DNA from: Helicobacter valdiviensis
GTDB lineage: Bacteria > Campylobacterota > Campylobacteria > Campylobacterales > Helicobacteraceae
Length of the DNA stretch: 46,553 nucleotides
Reading direction: 5' to 3'
NCBI RefSeq assembly: GCF_003245365.1
Contig: NZ_NBIU01000011.1
Location: 1 to 46,553 of the forward strand
Numbering within the stretch: position 1 is the stretch's first letter; every line of letters begins with the position of its first letter. The position numbers and the translations under genes were made by a program. Positions 15,752 through 23,803 of the stretch are shown piece after piece. The notes below the pieces were generated by a model. The model was not told the DNA's origin, searched no databases, and saw only the letters and a list, made by a program, of their open reading frames with translations.

Positions 15752-15799
15752 TTTGGGGATTATTAATGAAGACAAAGATTAAGCTAGAGGCAATGGTTT

Positions 15800-16312
15800 A
15801 TGCTTAAAATAATGATAGTATGGGTTATTTTTATATTTCAAATTTCTTTAGCACAAGAATGTGGAGCATTTGGACTTAGGATAGGAGAAAATACATTTGA
15901 CGAAATTTCTAGGGAATTTTCTTTAGTAGAAGATGATTTTGGCTATAACATTAAGCCACTAAAATCACTCAATATGAATTTTAAAGCCAATGTTGTTTTT
16001 CATAAAGATGTCTTATCGGGAATAAAGTTGAAATTTTCTCCTAGTGAAAAATTATACTCACAAATAAAAGGAGTTCTTGACTCTAAGTATGAGCAAACTA
16101 GCATTGAAGAAAGTGCTGAAGAGCTTTTATTTCATAAAAGAGAAGTATATAATGCATTTTTACAATATCGTAAAAAAGATATGAAAGAGTGTGTGATTTG
16201 GTTGCTTTATACTAATATTGAAAATGAGGGAAAAATAGAAATTATTTATTTTTTACAGGAGAAGGAAAATAAAGCCGATGATATGCAAGAATTACTAATG
16301 GAAAATCTTTAA
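15800..16312 (+). CDS. Secreted two-cysteine protein C1
   Basis: This 170-residue third paralogue has a signal peptide ending I-S-L-A-Q. It then has E-C-G-A-F-G-L-R-I and a late Cys in K-D-M-K-E-C-V-I-W-L. RBS AGAGG lies nine bases before the ATG. A 13-codon reading frame starting at 15766 overlaps the leader and resembles the start of the remnant C2 at 17380, so the original start may have been there before an insertion. Function is unknown. Confidence 0.6.
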   Translation: MLKIMIVWVIFIFQISLAQECGAFGLRIGENTFDEISREFSLVEDDFGYNIKPLKSLNMNFKANVVFHKDVLSGIKLKFSPSEKLYSQIKGVLDSKYEQTSIEESAEELLFHKREVYNAFLQYRKKDMKECVIWLLYTNIENEGKIEIIYFLQEKENKADDMQELLMENL

Positions 16313-16314
16313 AA

Positions 16315-17082
16315 TTATGCTAAACTGCCTCTAATATTTTGGAGGTTAGTTTTATGAAAAAGATATTTTTATGTTTATTGCTTGGTTTTAGTTTTTTAAA
16401 AGCAGAATGTGATGTATTGGGGCTTAAGCTTAATAGGACAAGTGCAAAGGAGCTTGCCTCAAAATATGTTGTTTTAGTAGTGGAAAAAGATTCAGGAGCA
16501 ATACAATACAAGCTTGAACCTAGACAATTTAAGATTAATGAGATAAATGAGATTGAAATAGGTTTTAACGATAATGGACTTTTAGAATATGTATCGTTAC
16601 AGCTTCTTGCTTCTCCTGGTGAATATAAAAGAGTAAAAGAGATTTTGGATAAAAAATATATTTCACTAGAAGAGGAAGGAGATGAAATAACTACTGGAGG
16701 TTGGTTTAGCGAAAAGAAAGTTTTGTCTTCTTGGATTTTTTATAGGACAAAAGACATGAAAGATTGTGAAGTTTCTATCTTATATCGTCCTAAAGAATTT
16801 AAGCTAGAAGTTAATTATTTGCATGTGCCTTATCCTCAATTTTTATATCCTTTAGAAAAAGCCTTGTAATAAGGGAATTTATAAAGTTGGTTTAATGAAA
16901 AAGATAATTTTATGTTTATTGTTAGGGATTAGTCTTTTAAAAGCAGAATGTAGCGTGTTAGGCTTTGAGTTGGGAGTTACAACACTTAAGGAAATTGGAA
17001 AAAAGACAAAACTAGAAATTATTGATAAAAATACTGCAAGAATATCGCCAGAGCTATTTGGGATTGAAGGGTTGGAGGATGT
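16315..17082 (+). repeat. Second copy of the 768-base tandem duplication
   Basis: This copy is gap-free and nearly identical to 14692-15459, and similarity ends at the same internal point of the B gene. Conservation resumes after the B genes (CCTTTAATTTGGGGATTAT, then ATGAA-ACAAAG). This suggests that the whole A-B-C unit was duplicated and the B tail was later replaced. Confidence 0.9.
16354..16869 (+). CDS. Secreted two-cysteine protein A2
   Basis: This 171-residue protein is almost identical to A1; changes are confined to the signal peptide (for example L-G-F-S-F for L-G-V-S-L) and one residue near position 33. The same GGAGG and ATG spacing sets the start. The preserved reading frame in both copies, despite recent duplication, suggests both are still functional or that the event is very recent. 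Confidence 0.6.
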   Translation: MKKIFLCLLLGFSFLKAECDVLGLKLNRTSAKELASKYVVLVVEKDSGAIQYKLEPRQFKINEINEIEIGFNDNGLLEYVSLQLLASPGEYKRVKEILDKKYISLEEEGDEITTGGWFSEKKVLSSWIFYRTKDMKDCEVSILYRPKEFKLEVNYLHVPYPQFLYPLEKAL

Positions 17083-17365
17083 ATTTTTTCACTTTAGGGG
17101 AAATGTAGTCTATAATGCTTCATTGTATTTTAAACCCACACAAGAAAAATATATAGAGTTAAAAAAGATTTTAGAATCTAAATATTATCTGGCTACTGAT
17201 ACATTGGAGAAAGATGCAGAAATACCAAATTTAAAGCATGGTGCTTTTTTTAATACAGACGATAAAGGTTGTATAGTGATGTTAGGCTTAGCAAAAGCTA
17301 CAAAAAATGAAGAGGCATATTTAAAATTACACTATACATTTATTCCAGAGCGAAAATACCTTTAA
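16895..17365 (+). CDS. Secreted two-cysteine protein B2
   Basis: This 156-residue protein equals B1 up to G-L-E-D-V near residue 63. It then continues with a different but related sequence (F-F-H-F-R-G-N-V-V-Y). The late Cys is in T-D-D-K-G-C-I-V-M-L. The sharp switch inside the gene indicates recombination between paralogues that exchanged the variable C-terminal part while keeping signal peptide and N-terminal domain. Confidence 0.6.
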   Translation: MKKIILCLLLGISLLKAECSVLGFELGVTTLKEIGKKTKLEIIDKNTARISPELFGIEGLEDVFFHFRGNVVYNASLYFKPTQEKYIELKKILESKYYLATDTLEKDAEIPNLKHGAFFNTDDKGCIVMLGLAKATKNEEAYLKLHYTFIPERKYL

Positions 17366-17379
17366 TTTGGGGATTATCA

Positions 17380-17436
17380 ATGAAAACAAAGTTTATTTTT
17401 ATATTTCAAATTTCTTTAGCGCAATTTGGCTTGTAG
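17380..17436 (+). pseudogene. Remnant of a third C-type paralogue (C2)
   Basis: Eighteen codons, M-K-T-K-F-I-F-I-F-Q-I-S-L-A-Q-F-G-L and stop, retain the signal peptide of C1 (identical I-F-Q-I-S-L-A-Q). A short deletion removes the first Cys, and the gene ends just before a poly-C tract. It marks the broken right end of the duplicated cassette. Confidence 0.65.
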
Positions 17437-17448
17437 CCCCCCCCCCCC
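17437..17448 (+). repeat. Poly-C tract, 12 bases
   Basis: A run of 12 C directly follows the stop of the C2 remnant in otherwise AT-rich DNA. Such tracts mediate phase variation in Campylobacterota when inside genes or promoters. Here no downstream frame would be switched, so it may be a relic of the lost part of C2 or of the junction with the chromosome. Confidence 0.8.
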
Positions 17449-17692
17449 ACATTTTGCTATTTGGGTGCGCGCCCCACACGATTTCGGATTTTTTTTCTTA
17501 ATGTTTTCTTAATCCAAAAGCTATTTTGAAACTTTTAAAAAAAATTATTTTTGATTTTTTGTTGCAAAAATGCACCTTTTTTTGTAATTTTTTAAATGGG
17601 TGCGAAAATGAAAAAATGCAAAAATCTTTTTTAAGTTGCTTTTTTGTTGGAAATTTGCTTTTTTGCCAACAAAGCTCTAAAAGGCTTGTAGC

Positions 17693-17722
17693 TTGACTTT
17701 TTAAAAGAAATTTGATTATAAT
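17693..17722 (+). promoter_or_regulatory. Strong orphan sigma-70 promoter
   Basis: TTGACT (17693-17698) and TATAAT (17717-17722) are separated by 18 bases. No gene follows for more than 1 kb on this strand, and the hairpin element at 17907-17995 lies about 180 bases downstream, so a non-coding transcript is plausible. Confidence 0.5.
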
Positions 17723-17906
17723 ATTGCCAACAAGCATTTAAAAAAATGTGTCTGTTTTTTGTGTCAAAATTTAAAAAAATTAGCTTTTTTACCCTGTAAG
17801 AATGCCTAAAATACGAAACCACAAAAGTGCAATATTTACAATCCTTGTATGGCACAAAGAATATAGAGGAAATTTGTATTCAAGATATCTAGCATATAGA
17901 TTTATA

Positions 17907-17995
17907 AAATTTCAAGAGGCACGGACACTAAGTCCGCTAACCTCTTAAAATTTCATAAAAGCTAAAGCTATATACCGTAACTACTGGAATTTATT
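17907..17995 (+). repeat. Multi-stem hairpin element with trailing ACTACTGGAATTT
   Basis: Nested pairs AAATTT/AAATTT, AAGAGG/CCTCTT and GGAC/GTCC (17907-17953) form one hairpin. It is followed by AAAAGCT and, 16 bases later, AACTACTGGAATTTATT (17979-17995). This is the layout of the element at 12854-12950, with different stem bases but preserved pairing. It may be part of a non-coding RNA from the promoter at 17693. Confidence 0.5.
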
Positions 17996-18073
17996 TAATT
18001 TCTTAGATAGCTAACTTTTAAAAAACCTTTTAAAACTTTTATTCTATTCTTAGCTAATAGAATTTAATACATT

Positions 18074-18174
18074 GTCTTTGCGAGAGTTTGTAAAACTCGT
18101 GGCAATCTAAGAAATTACCTTTAAAGGCTATTCTTTTTTGGACTGCCACAGATTTTTCAAATCCTTGTAATGAT
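18074..18174. repeat. Palindromic interspersed repeat, copy 1
   Basis: The half-site at 18074-18108 (TTGCGAGAGTTT...GTGGCAATCT) faces an inverted half at 18141-18174 (GACTGCCACAG...CTTGTAATGA). This is the familiar 'cattgcgag...gtggcaatct' type of intergenic repeat seen in many bacteria. It has no coding capacity. Confidence 0.65.
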
Positions 18175-18440
18175 AGAATGGAGTGTCATAACAGGGAGTG
18201 AAACAACAAAACAATCTTTAAAGTAAATCCCTTTAGAGTAAGCATTTAAGAGATTTTAAAAATTATAGGGTTTATAGATATTTATCTAGTCTCACCCTGC
18301 ACATTGCTTAGTAATTTATCCATACTTGCACAACATTTTAAAAAACTCCTAAAGCCTTACTGCCACTACTAGAATTTATTTTTAATTCTTGCAGTTTTTT
18401 TAACTTCTAAAATTTTATTAATTTCATTGATAATCTCTTG

Positions 18441-18602
18441 CCATTGCGAGAGCCTTTAGGCTTGTGGCAATCTCTTTTAAAGATTTAAAAACATTCTTCT
18501 TTTATTGTAAAGCTTTTTAAAAAACTCAAATATTCTATTGTTTTACCTTTAGATTGTTTTTTAGACTGCCACGCAAGTCATTCCACCGCTTGTAGTGACG
18601 CC
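18441..18602. repeat. Palindromic interspersed repeat, copy 2
   Basis: The half-site at 18441-18474 (CATTGCGAGAGCC...GTGGCAATCTC) faces an inverted half at 18564-18602 (GACTGCCACGCAAGTC...). The internal AGCC-TTTA-GGCT hairpin replaces the AGTTT/AAACT hairpin of copy 1, so the stem is kept while the bases change. Confidence 0.65.
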
Positions 18603-18785
18603 TTTATGCTTTTAAATTACTACAAGCTTAAGGCTCTTGTAGTGACTATTTTGCCAAATAGAATGTATGAGAGCGTAGGTGGTAAGAAGTGGATTTGCGT
18701 TTTTGGTATGCGTTACTTTATACATATAAAGTGGCTATAAGAGGCATTGTAAAATTTATAAAATGGAAGTTAGCAATATAGCTAA

Positions 18786-18810
18786 AAGCCCAAAAGTAAG
18801 AATTGGGCTT
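18786..18810 (-). terminator. Terminator of the metNIQ operon
   Basis: AAGCCCAA (18786-18793) and TTGGGCTT (18803-18810) form a perfect eight-pair stem with a nine-base loop, 11 bases after the metQ stop. On the minus strand it is followed by TTTTAG. Confidence 0.7.
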
Positions 18811-18821
18811 AAAGATAAGAA

Positions 18822-19637
18822 TTAGAATGCAGGTAAAATTGCGCCTTTGTATTCATTTAAAATAAAATCTTTCATAGTTTGAGATTGCAAAGCATTGAGA
18901 AGTTTTTTTAGATTTTCATCGTTTGCTTTTTCTTCTTTGACTACTAAAATATTTGCATAAGGGGATTCTTTATCTTCTAATACGATTGCATCATTTAATG
19001 GATTAAGTCCTGCTAAAAGTGCAAAATTTGTATTAATTACGCTAATTGTCGCATCATCTAGTGTTCTTGCTAGAAGAGGTGCATCCATTTCCTTAAACTT
19101 TAAATTTTTTGGATTTTCAATGATGTCTTGAGCGGATACAAGTTCTACACCTTCTTTGAGTTTAATTACTCCATTAGCTTCTAGCACTCTTAATGCTCTA
19201 GCACCATTAGAAGGATCATTGGGTAGGGTTACTACATTGCCATTTTGTAGCTCTTCTAAATTTTTAATTTTTTTAGAATACACACCCATAGGCTCTAAAT
19301 GCACACTTCCAATGCTTAGTAATTTTGTATTTTTTTCTTTGTTAAAAGAATCTAAATAGGGCTTGTGTTGGAAGAAATTTGCATCCAATGAACCATCATT
19401 TAAAGAAAGATTAGGGGTTACATAATCGTTGAATTCTTTAATCTCTAAAGTGATACCCTCTTTTTGTAAAAGTGGTATAACTTGTTGCAGCATTTTAGCG
19501 TGTGGCTCTGGAGTGGCACCTACTACTAATTTTACATTTTCTTTGTTTGTATTTTGCGATTGTGTATCACTTTTAGAACAACCACTAACAAAAAGTGTGG
19601 CACATACACCCAAAACCAATAAACTTTTTTTAAACAT
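18822..19637 (-). CDS. metQ: Methionine ABC transporter, substrate-binding lipoprotein
   Basis: This 271-residue NlpA/MetQ-family protein binds methionine (or a related amino acid) at the outer face of the inner membrane and hands it to MetI. It has a lipoprotein signal ending F-V-S-G-C with the lipidated Cys at residue 20. The family features V-V-G-A-T-P-E-P-H, D-A-N-F-F-Q-H-K-P-Y-L and P-N-D-P-S-N-G-A-R are all present, and the length is normal. It is the last gene of a minus-strand operon metN-metI-metQ, nine bases after metI, and ends at a good terminator. Confidence 0.93.
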   Translation of the reverse strand: MFKKSLLVLGVCATLFVSGCSKSDTQSQNTNKENVKLVVGATPEPHAKMLQQVIPLLQKEGITLEIKEFNDYVTPNLSLNDGSLDANFFQHKPYLDSFNKEKNTKLLSIGSVHLEPMGVYSKKIKNLEELQNGNVVTLPNDPSNGARALRVLEANGVIKLKEGVELVSAQDIIENPKNLKFKEMDAPLLARTLDDATISVINTNFALLAGLNPLNDAIVLEDKESPYANILVVKEEKANDENLKKLLNALQSQTMKDFILNEYKGAILPAF

Positions 19638-19646
19638 ACTTTCTCC

Positions 19647-20297
19647 TTATTTTTTAAGTTTTCTATATAGAAAATCTCCTAAAGATTGAATAATTTGCAC
19701 CAAACATATTAGGATAATGACATTATACAACATAATATCACTTTGGAAGCGATAATAACCATATTTAATGGCTATATCTCCTAATCCACCACCTCCTAAG
19801 CTTCCTGCCATCGCACTAAAACCGATAACTAAAATAAAAGCAAGAGTAATTCCAGAAATAATGCTAGGGAGTGCTTCAATAAGCATAATTCTAAAAATAA
19901 TTTGAGAATTACTTGCTCCAAAGCTAAGTGCTGCTTCTATGACACCTCTATCTACTTCTTTGAGCGCATTTTCAATAATTCTAGCAATAAAGGGCATAGC
20001 ACCAATGCTAAGTGGGACAATAGCCGCACTTGCTCCATAGCTAACACCTAAGAGCCATTTGGTAAAGGGTAGTAAAACTACCATCAAAATAATAAAAGGA
20101 AAAGAACGCAAAGTATTTAAGATAGTATCAAGCATTCTAAAGATAATTTTATTAGGAGCTAAACCTTTAGGCTCACAAAGCACGAGTAAAATTGCAGGAA
20201 TGATTGCTAAGAGTGTGGCAATCACTGTGGCTACTATACTCATATAAAGGGTATCTAATGTAGCTGTTATTAGTAAATCTATGATTTTAAAATCCAT
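19647..20297 (-). CDS. metI: Methionine ABC transporter, permease
   Basis: This 216-residue inner-membrane permease has five or six membrane segments. It carries the MetI-type coupling loop (A-L-S-F-G-A-S, then I-I-F-R-I-M-L-I-E-A-L-P) that docks on MetN. Two subunits form the methionine channel. The start lies one base after the metN stop, so the two are coupled. Length and composition are normal for the family. Confidence 0.93.
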   Translation of the reverse strand: MDFKIIDLLITATLDTLYMSIVATVIATLLAIIPAILLVLCEPKGLAPNKIIFRMLDTILNTLRSFPFIILMVVLLPFTKWLLGVSYGASAAIVPLSIGAMPFIARIIENALKEVDRGVIEAALSFGASNSQIIFRIMLIEALPSIISGITLAFILVIGFSAMAGSLGGGGLGDIAIKYGYYRFQSDIMLYNVIILICLVQIIQSLGDFLYRKLKK

Positions 20298-20298
20298 T

Positions 20299-21261
20299 TT
20301 AATCCTTTACGATTTCCCAGCGAGTGCCACTTTGGCTTAAAAACTCGCAAACTTTTTCTTGGTAATTTTTATCAATATTAATAACTAAAAACCCTAAAGC
20401 AATATCGTTAAATGCTTCTAGTGTTCCCCATACTATATTGCAATCTATATCTAGTTTTCTTGCCATTTGGGTGATGATGGCATTTTGTGCTACTTCTTTT
20501 GGGAAATAGATGCGGATATTTACTCCATTTTTGGGTAAAATTTCATTTTCTCCTAAAAATTCTCGCATTTTTTTATCAGGACTTAAAAAAAGTTCTTCTA
20601 TCGCACCGCTTCTTAGGATTTCCCCACCTTCTAAAAATGCAGCTTCTTTGCAGATTTTTTTTACCACTTCCATTTCATGAGTTACTAAAACTATACTTAC
20701 TCCAAGCTCTTTATTGATAGTAGATAAAAGATCTAAGATAGCTCCTGTGATAGAGGGATCTAGCGCACTTGTAGCCTCATCACTTAAGAGAATTTTAGGA
20801 TTTAGCACTAAAGATCTAGCAATGGCTACTCTTTGCTTTTGTCCTCCACTAAGCTGTGCAGGATAGAAATTTTTTTTATCTTTTAAGCCCACAAGCTCCA
20901 AAAGATTGTCAATTTTATTTTTATCTACTTTTTCTCCCCAGCACTCTAGCGGTAAAATCACATTTTCATAGACATTTTTACGGCTTATGAGGGAAAAATG
21001 TTGGAAAATCATACCGATACTTTTTCTAAAAACTCTTAAATCTTTCCCGTTTAGTTTAGAAACTTCTATACCATCTACAAGTAGTTGCCCCTCTTTAAAA
21101 GTTTCTAGTCCATTAATTGTGCGTAAAAGTGTGCTTTTACCAGCACCGCTATGCCCCACAAGCCCAAAAATACCTCCTTTATTAATAGAAAGATTAATAT
21201 TTTTTAAAACTTGTAAAGTGCCATAAAATTTGCTTAAATTTTTGATTTCTATAAAACTCAT
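20299..21261 (-). CDS. metN: Methionine ABC transporter, ATPase
   Basis: This 320-residue ATPase has Walker A G-H-S-G-A-G-K-S-T near residue 37, signature L-S-G-G-Q-K-Q-R, and Walker B I-L-L-S-D-E-A-T-S-A-L-D. The C-terminal regulatory (NIL/ACT-type) domain from about residue 245 senses methionine in the family. It heads the metNIQ operon. AGGATAAAA precedes the ATG. No SAM riboswitch structure is seen in the leader, only a GGCAAAAGCC-like short hairpin. Confidence 0.93.
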   Translation of the reverse strand: MSFIEIKNLSKFYGTLQVLKNINLSINKGGIFGLVGHSGAGKSTLLRTINGLETFKEGQLLVDGIEVSKLNGKDLRVFRKSIGMIFQHFSLISRKNVYENVILPLECWGEKVDKNKIDNLLELVGLKDKKNFYPAQLSGGQKQRVAIARSLVLNPKILLSDEATSALDPSITGAILDLLSTINKELGVSIVLVTHEMEVVKKICKEAAFLEGGEILRSGAIEELFLSPDKKMREFLGENEILPKNGVNIRIYFPKEVAQNAIITQMARKLDIDCNIVWGTLEAFNDIALGFLVINIDKNYQEKVCEFLSQSGTRWEIVKD

Positions 21262-21363
21262 TTTTATCCTAGTGTTAATTTGGCTTTTGCCAATGATTTT
21301 GCAATTTTAGCCAAATTTTTATAGAATTGCCTAGTTTTTATTAATTTTATTAAGGGTTTATTG

Positions 21364-21672
21364 ATGCAATTTAAAAAGTGGATTTGTTGTGTGCTTTTTG
21401 TGTCTTCTTTGTCAGCACAACCTTGGGTTATGTTTAATGATTTAGACGATACTTATTTGTATGATCAAGCAAGCGGGAGTGTCTATATTCGCGTGAAAAA
21501 GGGTGGTAAAAACTATGAAGATAGTTTTGTAAAAATGGGTGTAGTGGATAAAACACCTCCTAAAGAGGAAGTTCCTATCAATTCTTCCAAAAAAGAGCAA
21601 GAAGAACTTATTAAAAAAGCTCAAGAAATTCAAAGAAGCATTCAAGGAAATATCTTAGGCGGGGGCGAGTAA
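21364..21672 (+). CDS. Small exported protein, unrecognised
   Basis: The start is ATG 21364, seven bases after AAGGG, rather than the preceding TTG. The 102-residue product has a signal peptide ending S-S-L-S-A and then an aromatic, Asp-rich segment (P-W-V-M-F-N-D-L-D-D-T-Y). A Lys/Glu-rich helix leads to a Gly-rich end. It is divergent from metN and convergent with the Na/Pi transporter gene. It is probably periplasmic; no family is known to me. Confidence 0.55.
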   Translation: MQFKKWICCVLFVSSLSAQPWVMFNDLDDTYLYDQASGSVYIRVKKGGKNYEDSFVKMGVVDKTPPKEEVPINSSKKEQEELIKKAQEIQRSIQGNILGGGE

Positions 21673-21676
21673 GCTT

Positions 21677-23470
21677 TTAGCTTTCTGCTCTCTTTTTTAA
21701 AGGTTTTTCCAATCCATCTTCCCAGCCTACTTTTAAGAAAGTGATTTCTACTGCTTCAATGAGTTGTAAGGCAATTTGAGCTATAAAGGAATTGTCATTT
21801 AAAATAGAAGTTCCATTGGTTACACTAATTTTTTTATGCGTGATGAGTTCTTCAACTTGTGCTAAAACCTCATAATCTTTTTCTTTTAGTAATTCTTTTG
21901 CACTTTTTAGCTGTGTGATAATAAGAAAAGCACTCTCTTCATCCATAAGTTTTAATTCTTCTACACTGCGTAAAAGCTCCCCTAAATCTTTTCGCATTTT
22001 ATTGTATTGGGCTGCTAAATCTTTGTTGGCAGAGGCACAATAAGTTTTCATATTGGTTTGGATAAGTTTTAGGTTTTTTGTGGCTTCTGCAATATTTCTT
22101 GAAGCAATTTTAAAAGAGAAAATTCTGTGGTTTTTGTCTTCATCTTCTACATAGCTTTGTGCCTTTGTGGAAAACTCCATAATCGCATCAAATAAAACTT
22201 TGATTTTTCTTCTATAAAGATAATCCAAATCCACATCTCCACTAAACCATTTTTTAGTTTGTATGATGTTCTCAAAACTTTCTTTGCCTTTAATATCGCT
22301 TCTATTAAAACCTATAGTGTGTGCAATCATTGCAAAAGCATTATTGTAAAGATGAATACTTTCTTTTTGTAAGGCTTCAATAGCGGTATCTGGATAGTTT
22401 AAGATATTTTTGTCTAAATATAGAGGATGATCCATATCTTTATCGCGAGGGGCTTTAATGGTTTTATTTAAAAAAAGCACGATTTGTTTGATAAAAAGCG
22501 ACATTAAAATGACAGCAACAAGATTGAAGGTGGTGTGGAATAATGCAGTTTTGAGTGCTAGATTATCTTGTGCTATACCTAATACTTTTGCACCTAAATC
22601 TACCAGATTTACAAAGGTTGGGAAAAGCACAATAACAATAATTGCGATACTAAAATTAAAAATACAATTTGCAATCGCTAGTTTTTTGCCTTCAATATTG
22701 GTATTAAGTGAGGCTACTACTGCAGTTACTACACCTCCTATGCTTGTTCCAAGTGTGGCAGCCAGTGCATTTTCATAGCCAATTTGTCCGCTAAGAAGTG
22801 CCGCAATGATGATTGCAAGGGTGGCATGGCTTGATTGCACAACTCCAGTAGTAAGTGCGCCTAATCCTACAAAAATAAGCACTCCTTTAAAGCCTTCTAC
22901 ATTAAAGGCAGATAAATCCATAACGCTTTTATAACTTTCAAAACCTACTTTGATATAATCCACTCCTAAAAAGAAAAAGCCAATTCCCATAAGAATAGAA
23001 CCTAAGCCTTTTAAAAGATTGTCTTTTTGAAAGTTGAGTAAAGTTCCACAAACAATAAGTGGTATTGCTAAAGAAGAAATATTGATAGAAGAGAGCCCAA
23101 CAATAAGCCAAGAACCTGCACTATTACCTAGATTTGCCCCAAAGATAATACCAATACCTTGTGCTAAGGTGATAAGACCTGCTGATAAAAAGGATATGGA
23201 TATGATAGAAACTAGTGTGGAAGATTGCATAAGAATGGTGGTTATCACTCCAAAAGTAATGCTTTTTAGCTTTGTATTGGTGGATTTTGTGAGAATTTTT
23301 TCTAACAATCCTCCACTAAAAGACTTGAACCCTCCTCCAAGATACATCATACCAATTAACAAAATGGCAACTCCTGCTAAGATTTTGCCTAGAGCTGGAA
23401 AGACCACTAAAAAATAAATCAATAAAATTCCTAACACCATAAGAATGTAACGATGAAAATTTTGTGCCAT
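21677..23470 (-). CDS. Na/Pi cotransporter family protein
   Basis: This 597-residue member of the NptA/YjbB family would carry sodium-coupled phosphate (or act as a phosphate exporter) in the inner membrane. The two inverted repeats each hold the diagnostic Q-S-S motif (L-M-Q-S-S-T near residue 82 and V-V-Q-S-S-H near residue 210), between eight or more membrane segments. From about residue 350 a soluble helical PhoU-like domain follows. The length is normal for the long family form. It stands alone, facing the small exported-protein gene. Confidence 0.85.
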   Translation of the reverse strand: MAQNFHRYILMVLGILLIYFLVVFPALGKILAGVAILLIGMMYLGGGFKSFSGGLLEKILTKSTNTKLKSITFGVITTILMQSSTLVSIISISFLSAGLITLAQGIGIIFGANLGNSAGSWLIVGLSSINISSLAIPLIVCGTLLNFQKDNLLKGLGSILMGIGFFFLGVDYIKVGFESYKSVMDLSAFNVEGFKGVLIFVGLGALTTGVVQSSHATLAIIIAALLSGQIGYENALAATLGTSIGGVVTAVVASLNTNIEGKKLAIANCIFNFSIAIIVIVLFPTFVNLVDLGAKVLGIAQDNLALKTALFHTTFNLVAVILMSLFIKQIVLFLNKTIKAPRDKDMDHPLYLDKNILNYPDTAIEALQKESIHLYNNAFAMIAHTIGFNRSDIKGKESFENIIQTKKWFSGDVDLDYLYRRKIKVLFDAIMEFSTKAQSYVEDEDKNHRIFSFKIASRNIAEATKNLKLIQTNMKTYCASANKDLAAQYNKMRKDLGELLRSVEELKLMDEESAFLIITQLKSAKELLKEKDYEVLAQVEELITHKKISVTNGTSILNDNSFIAQIALQLIEAVEITFLKVGWEDGLEKPLKKRAES

Positions 23471-23573
23471 AAACCCAAGCCTTATAAAAAATAATTAGCA
23501 CATTATAGCAAAATGAATTTTTTTAACAAGATTTAACAAAATATTAATTTTTTAAAAAATATGTGTTTAGGGC

Positions 23574-23602
23574 TTGACAAGATGGATATTTTTAATTATA
23601 AT
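23574..23602 (+). promoter_or_regulatory. Consensus promoter of tRNA-Asn
   Basis: TTGACA (23574-23579) and TATAAT (23597-23602) are separated by 17 bases, a full sigma-70 consensus. The tRNA begins 24 bases after the -10 box. Confidence 0.85.
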
Positions 23603-23625
23603 TTCGGTTTTCATTGACAGAATAT

Positions 23626-23700
23626 TCCGGATTAGCTCAGCGGTAGAGTAGGTGGCTGTTAACCACTTGGTCGTAGGTTCGAATCCTACATCCGGAGCCA
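23626..23700 (+). tRNA. tRNA-Asn (GTT)
   Basis: A cloverleaf is readable: acceptor TCCGGAT/ATCCGGA, D arm with AGCTCAGCGGTAGAG, anticodon GTT at 23658-23660, T arm GGTTCGAATCC, discriminator G and encoded CCA at 23698-23700. Confidence 0.95.
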
Positions 23701-23803
23701 CTTCATAAACTTAATCATTATCTTTCTTGTTTTAATTATTTGTTTTGAAAAATTTAAGAAAATATAATTTAATAAGCTTTAGCCTTAAAGAATTTCTTTA
23801 AGA

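Larger units (their letters stand above)
17449..18785. other. Long non-coding stretch at the right edge of the prophage
   Basis: I see no convincing gene in these 1.3 kb; the two short minus-strand frames are low-complexity Lys/Phe-rich translations. The stretch holds an orphan promoter, one clear and one weaker hairpin element, two palindromic repeat pairs and a separate ACTACAAG/CTTGTAGT hairpin at 18619-18643. The prophage boundary probably falls here, but no direct-repeat attachment site can be identified. Confidence 0.6.

Noticed and set aside
1-17436. A complete prophage with both attachment sites
   Set aside because: No integrase, repressor, large terminase or capsid gene and no matching att repeats are visible, so only a part of a prophage can be claimed.
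17498-17855. Two minus-strand frames in the non-coding stretch
   Set aside because: Their Lys/Phe/Ser composition reflects T-rich DNA. No RBS or recognisable motif is present, and the strong promoter here points the other way.
17800-18000. tmRNA, SRP RNA, RNase P RNA or 6S RNA in the structured stretch
   Set aside because: None of their conserved cores (tRNA-like end, GGAA tetraloop region, GAGGAAAGUCC, long symmetrical duplex) can be matched.
19156-19689. Plus-strand frames inside metQ and metI
   Set aside because: They are reverse readings of clear metNIQ genes and lack start signals.
21262-21350. A SAM or other methionine riboswitch before metN
   Set aside because: Only a short GGC-rich hairpin is present; the conserved core of SAM riboswitches is not seen.
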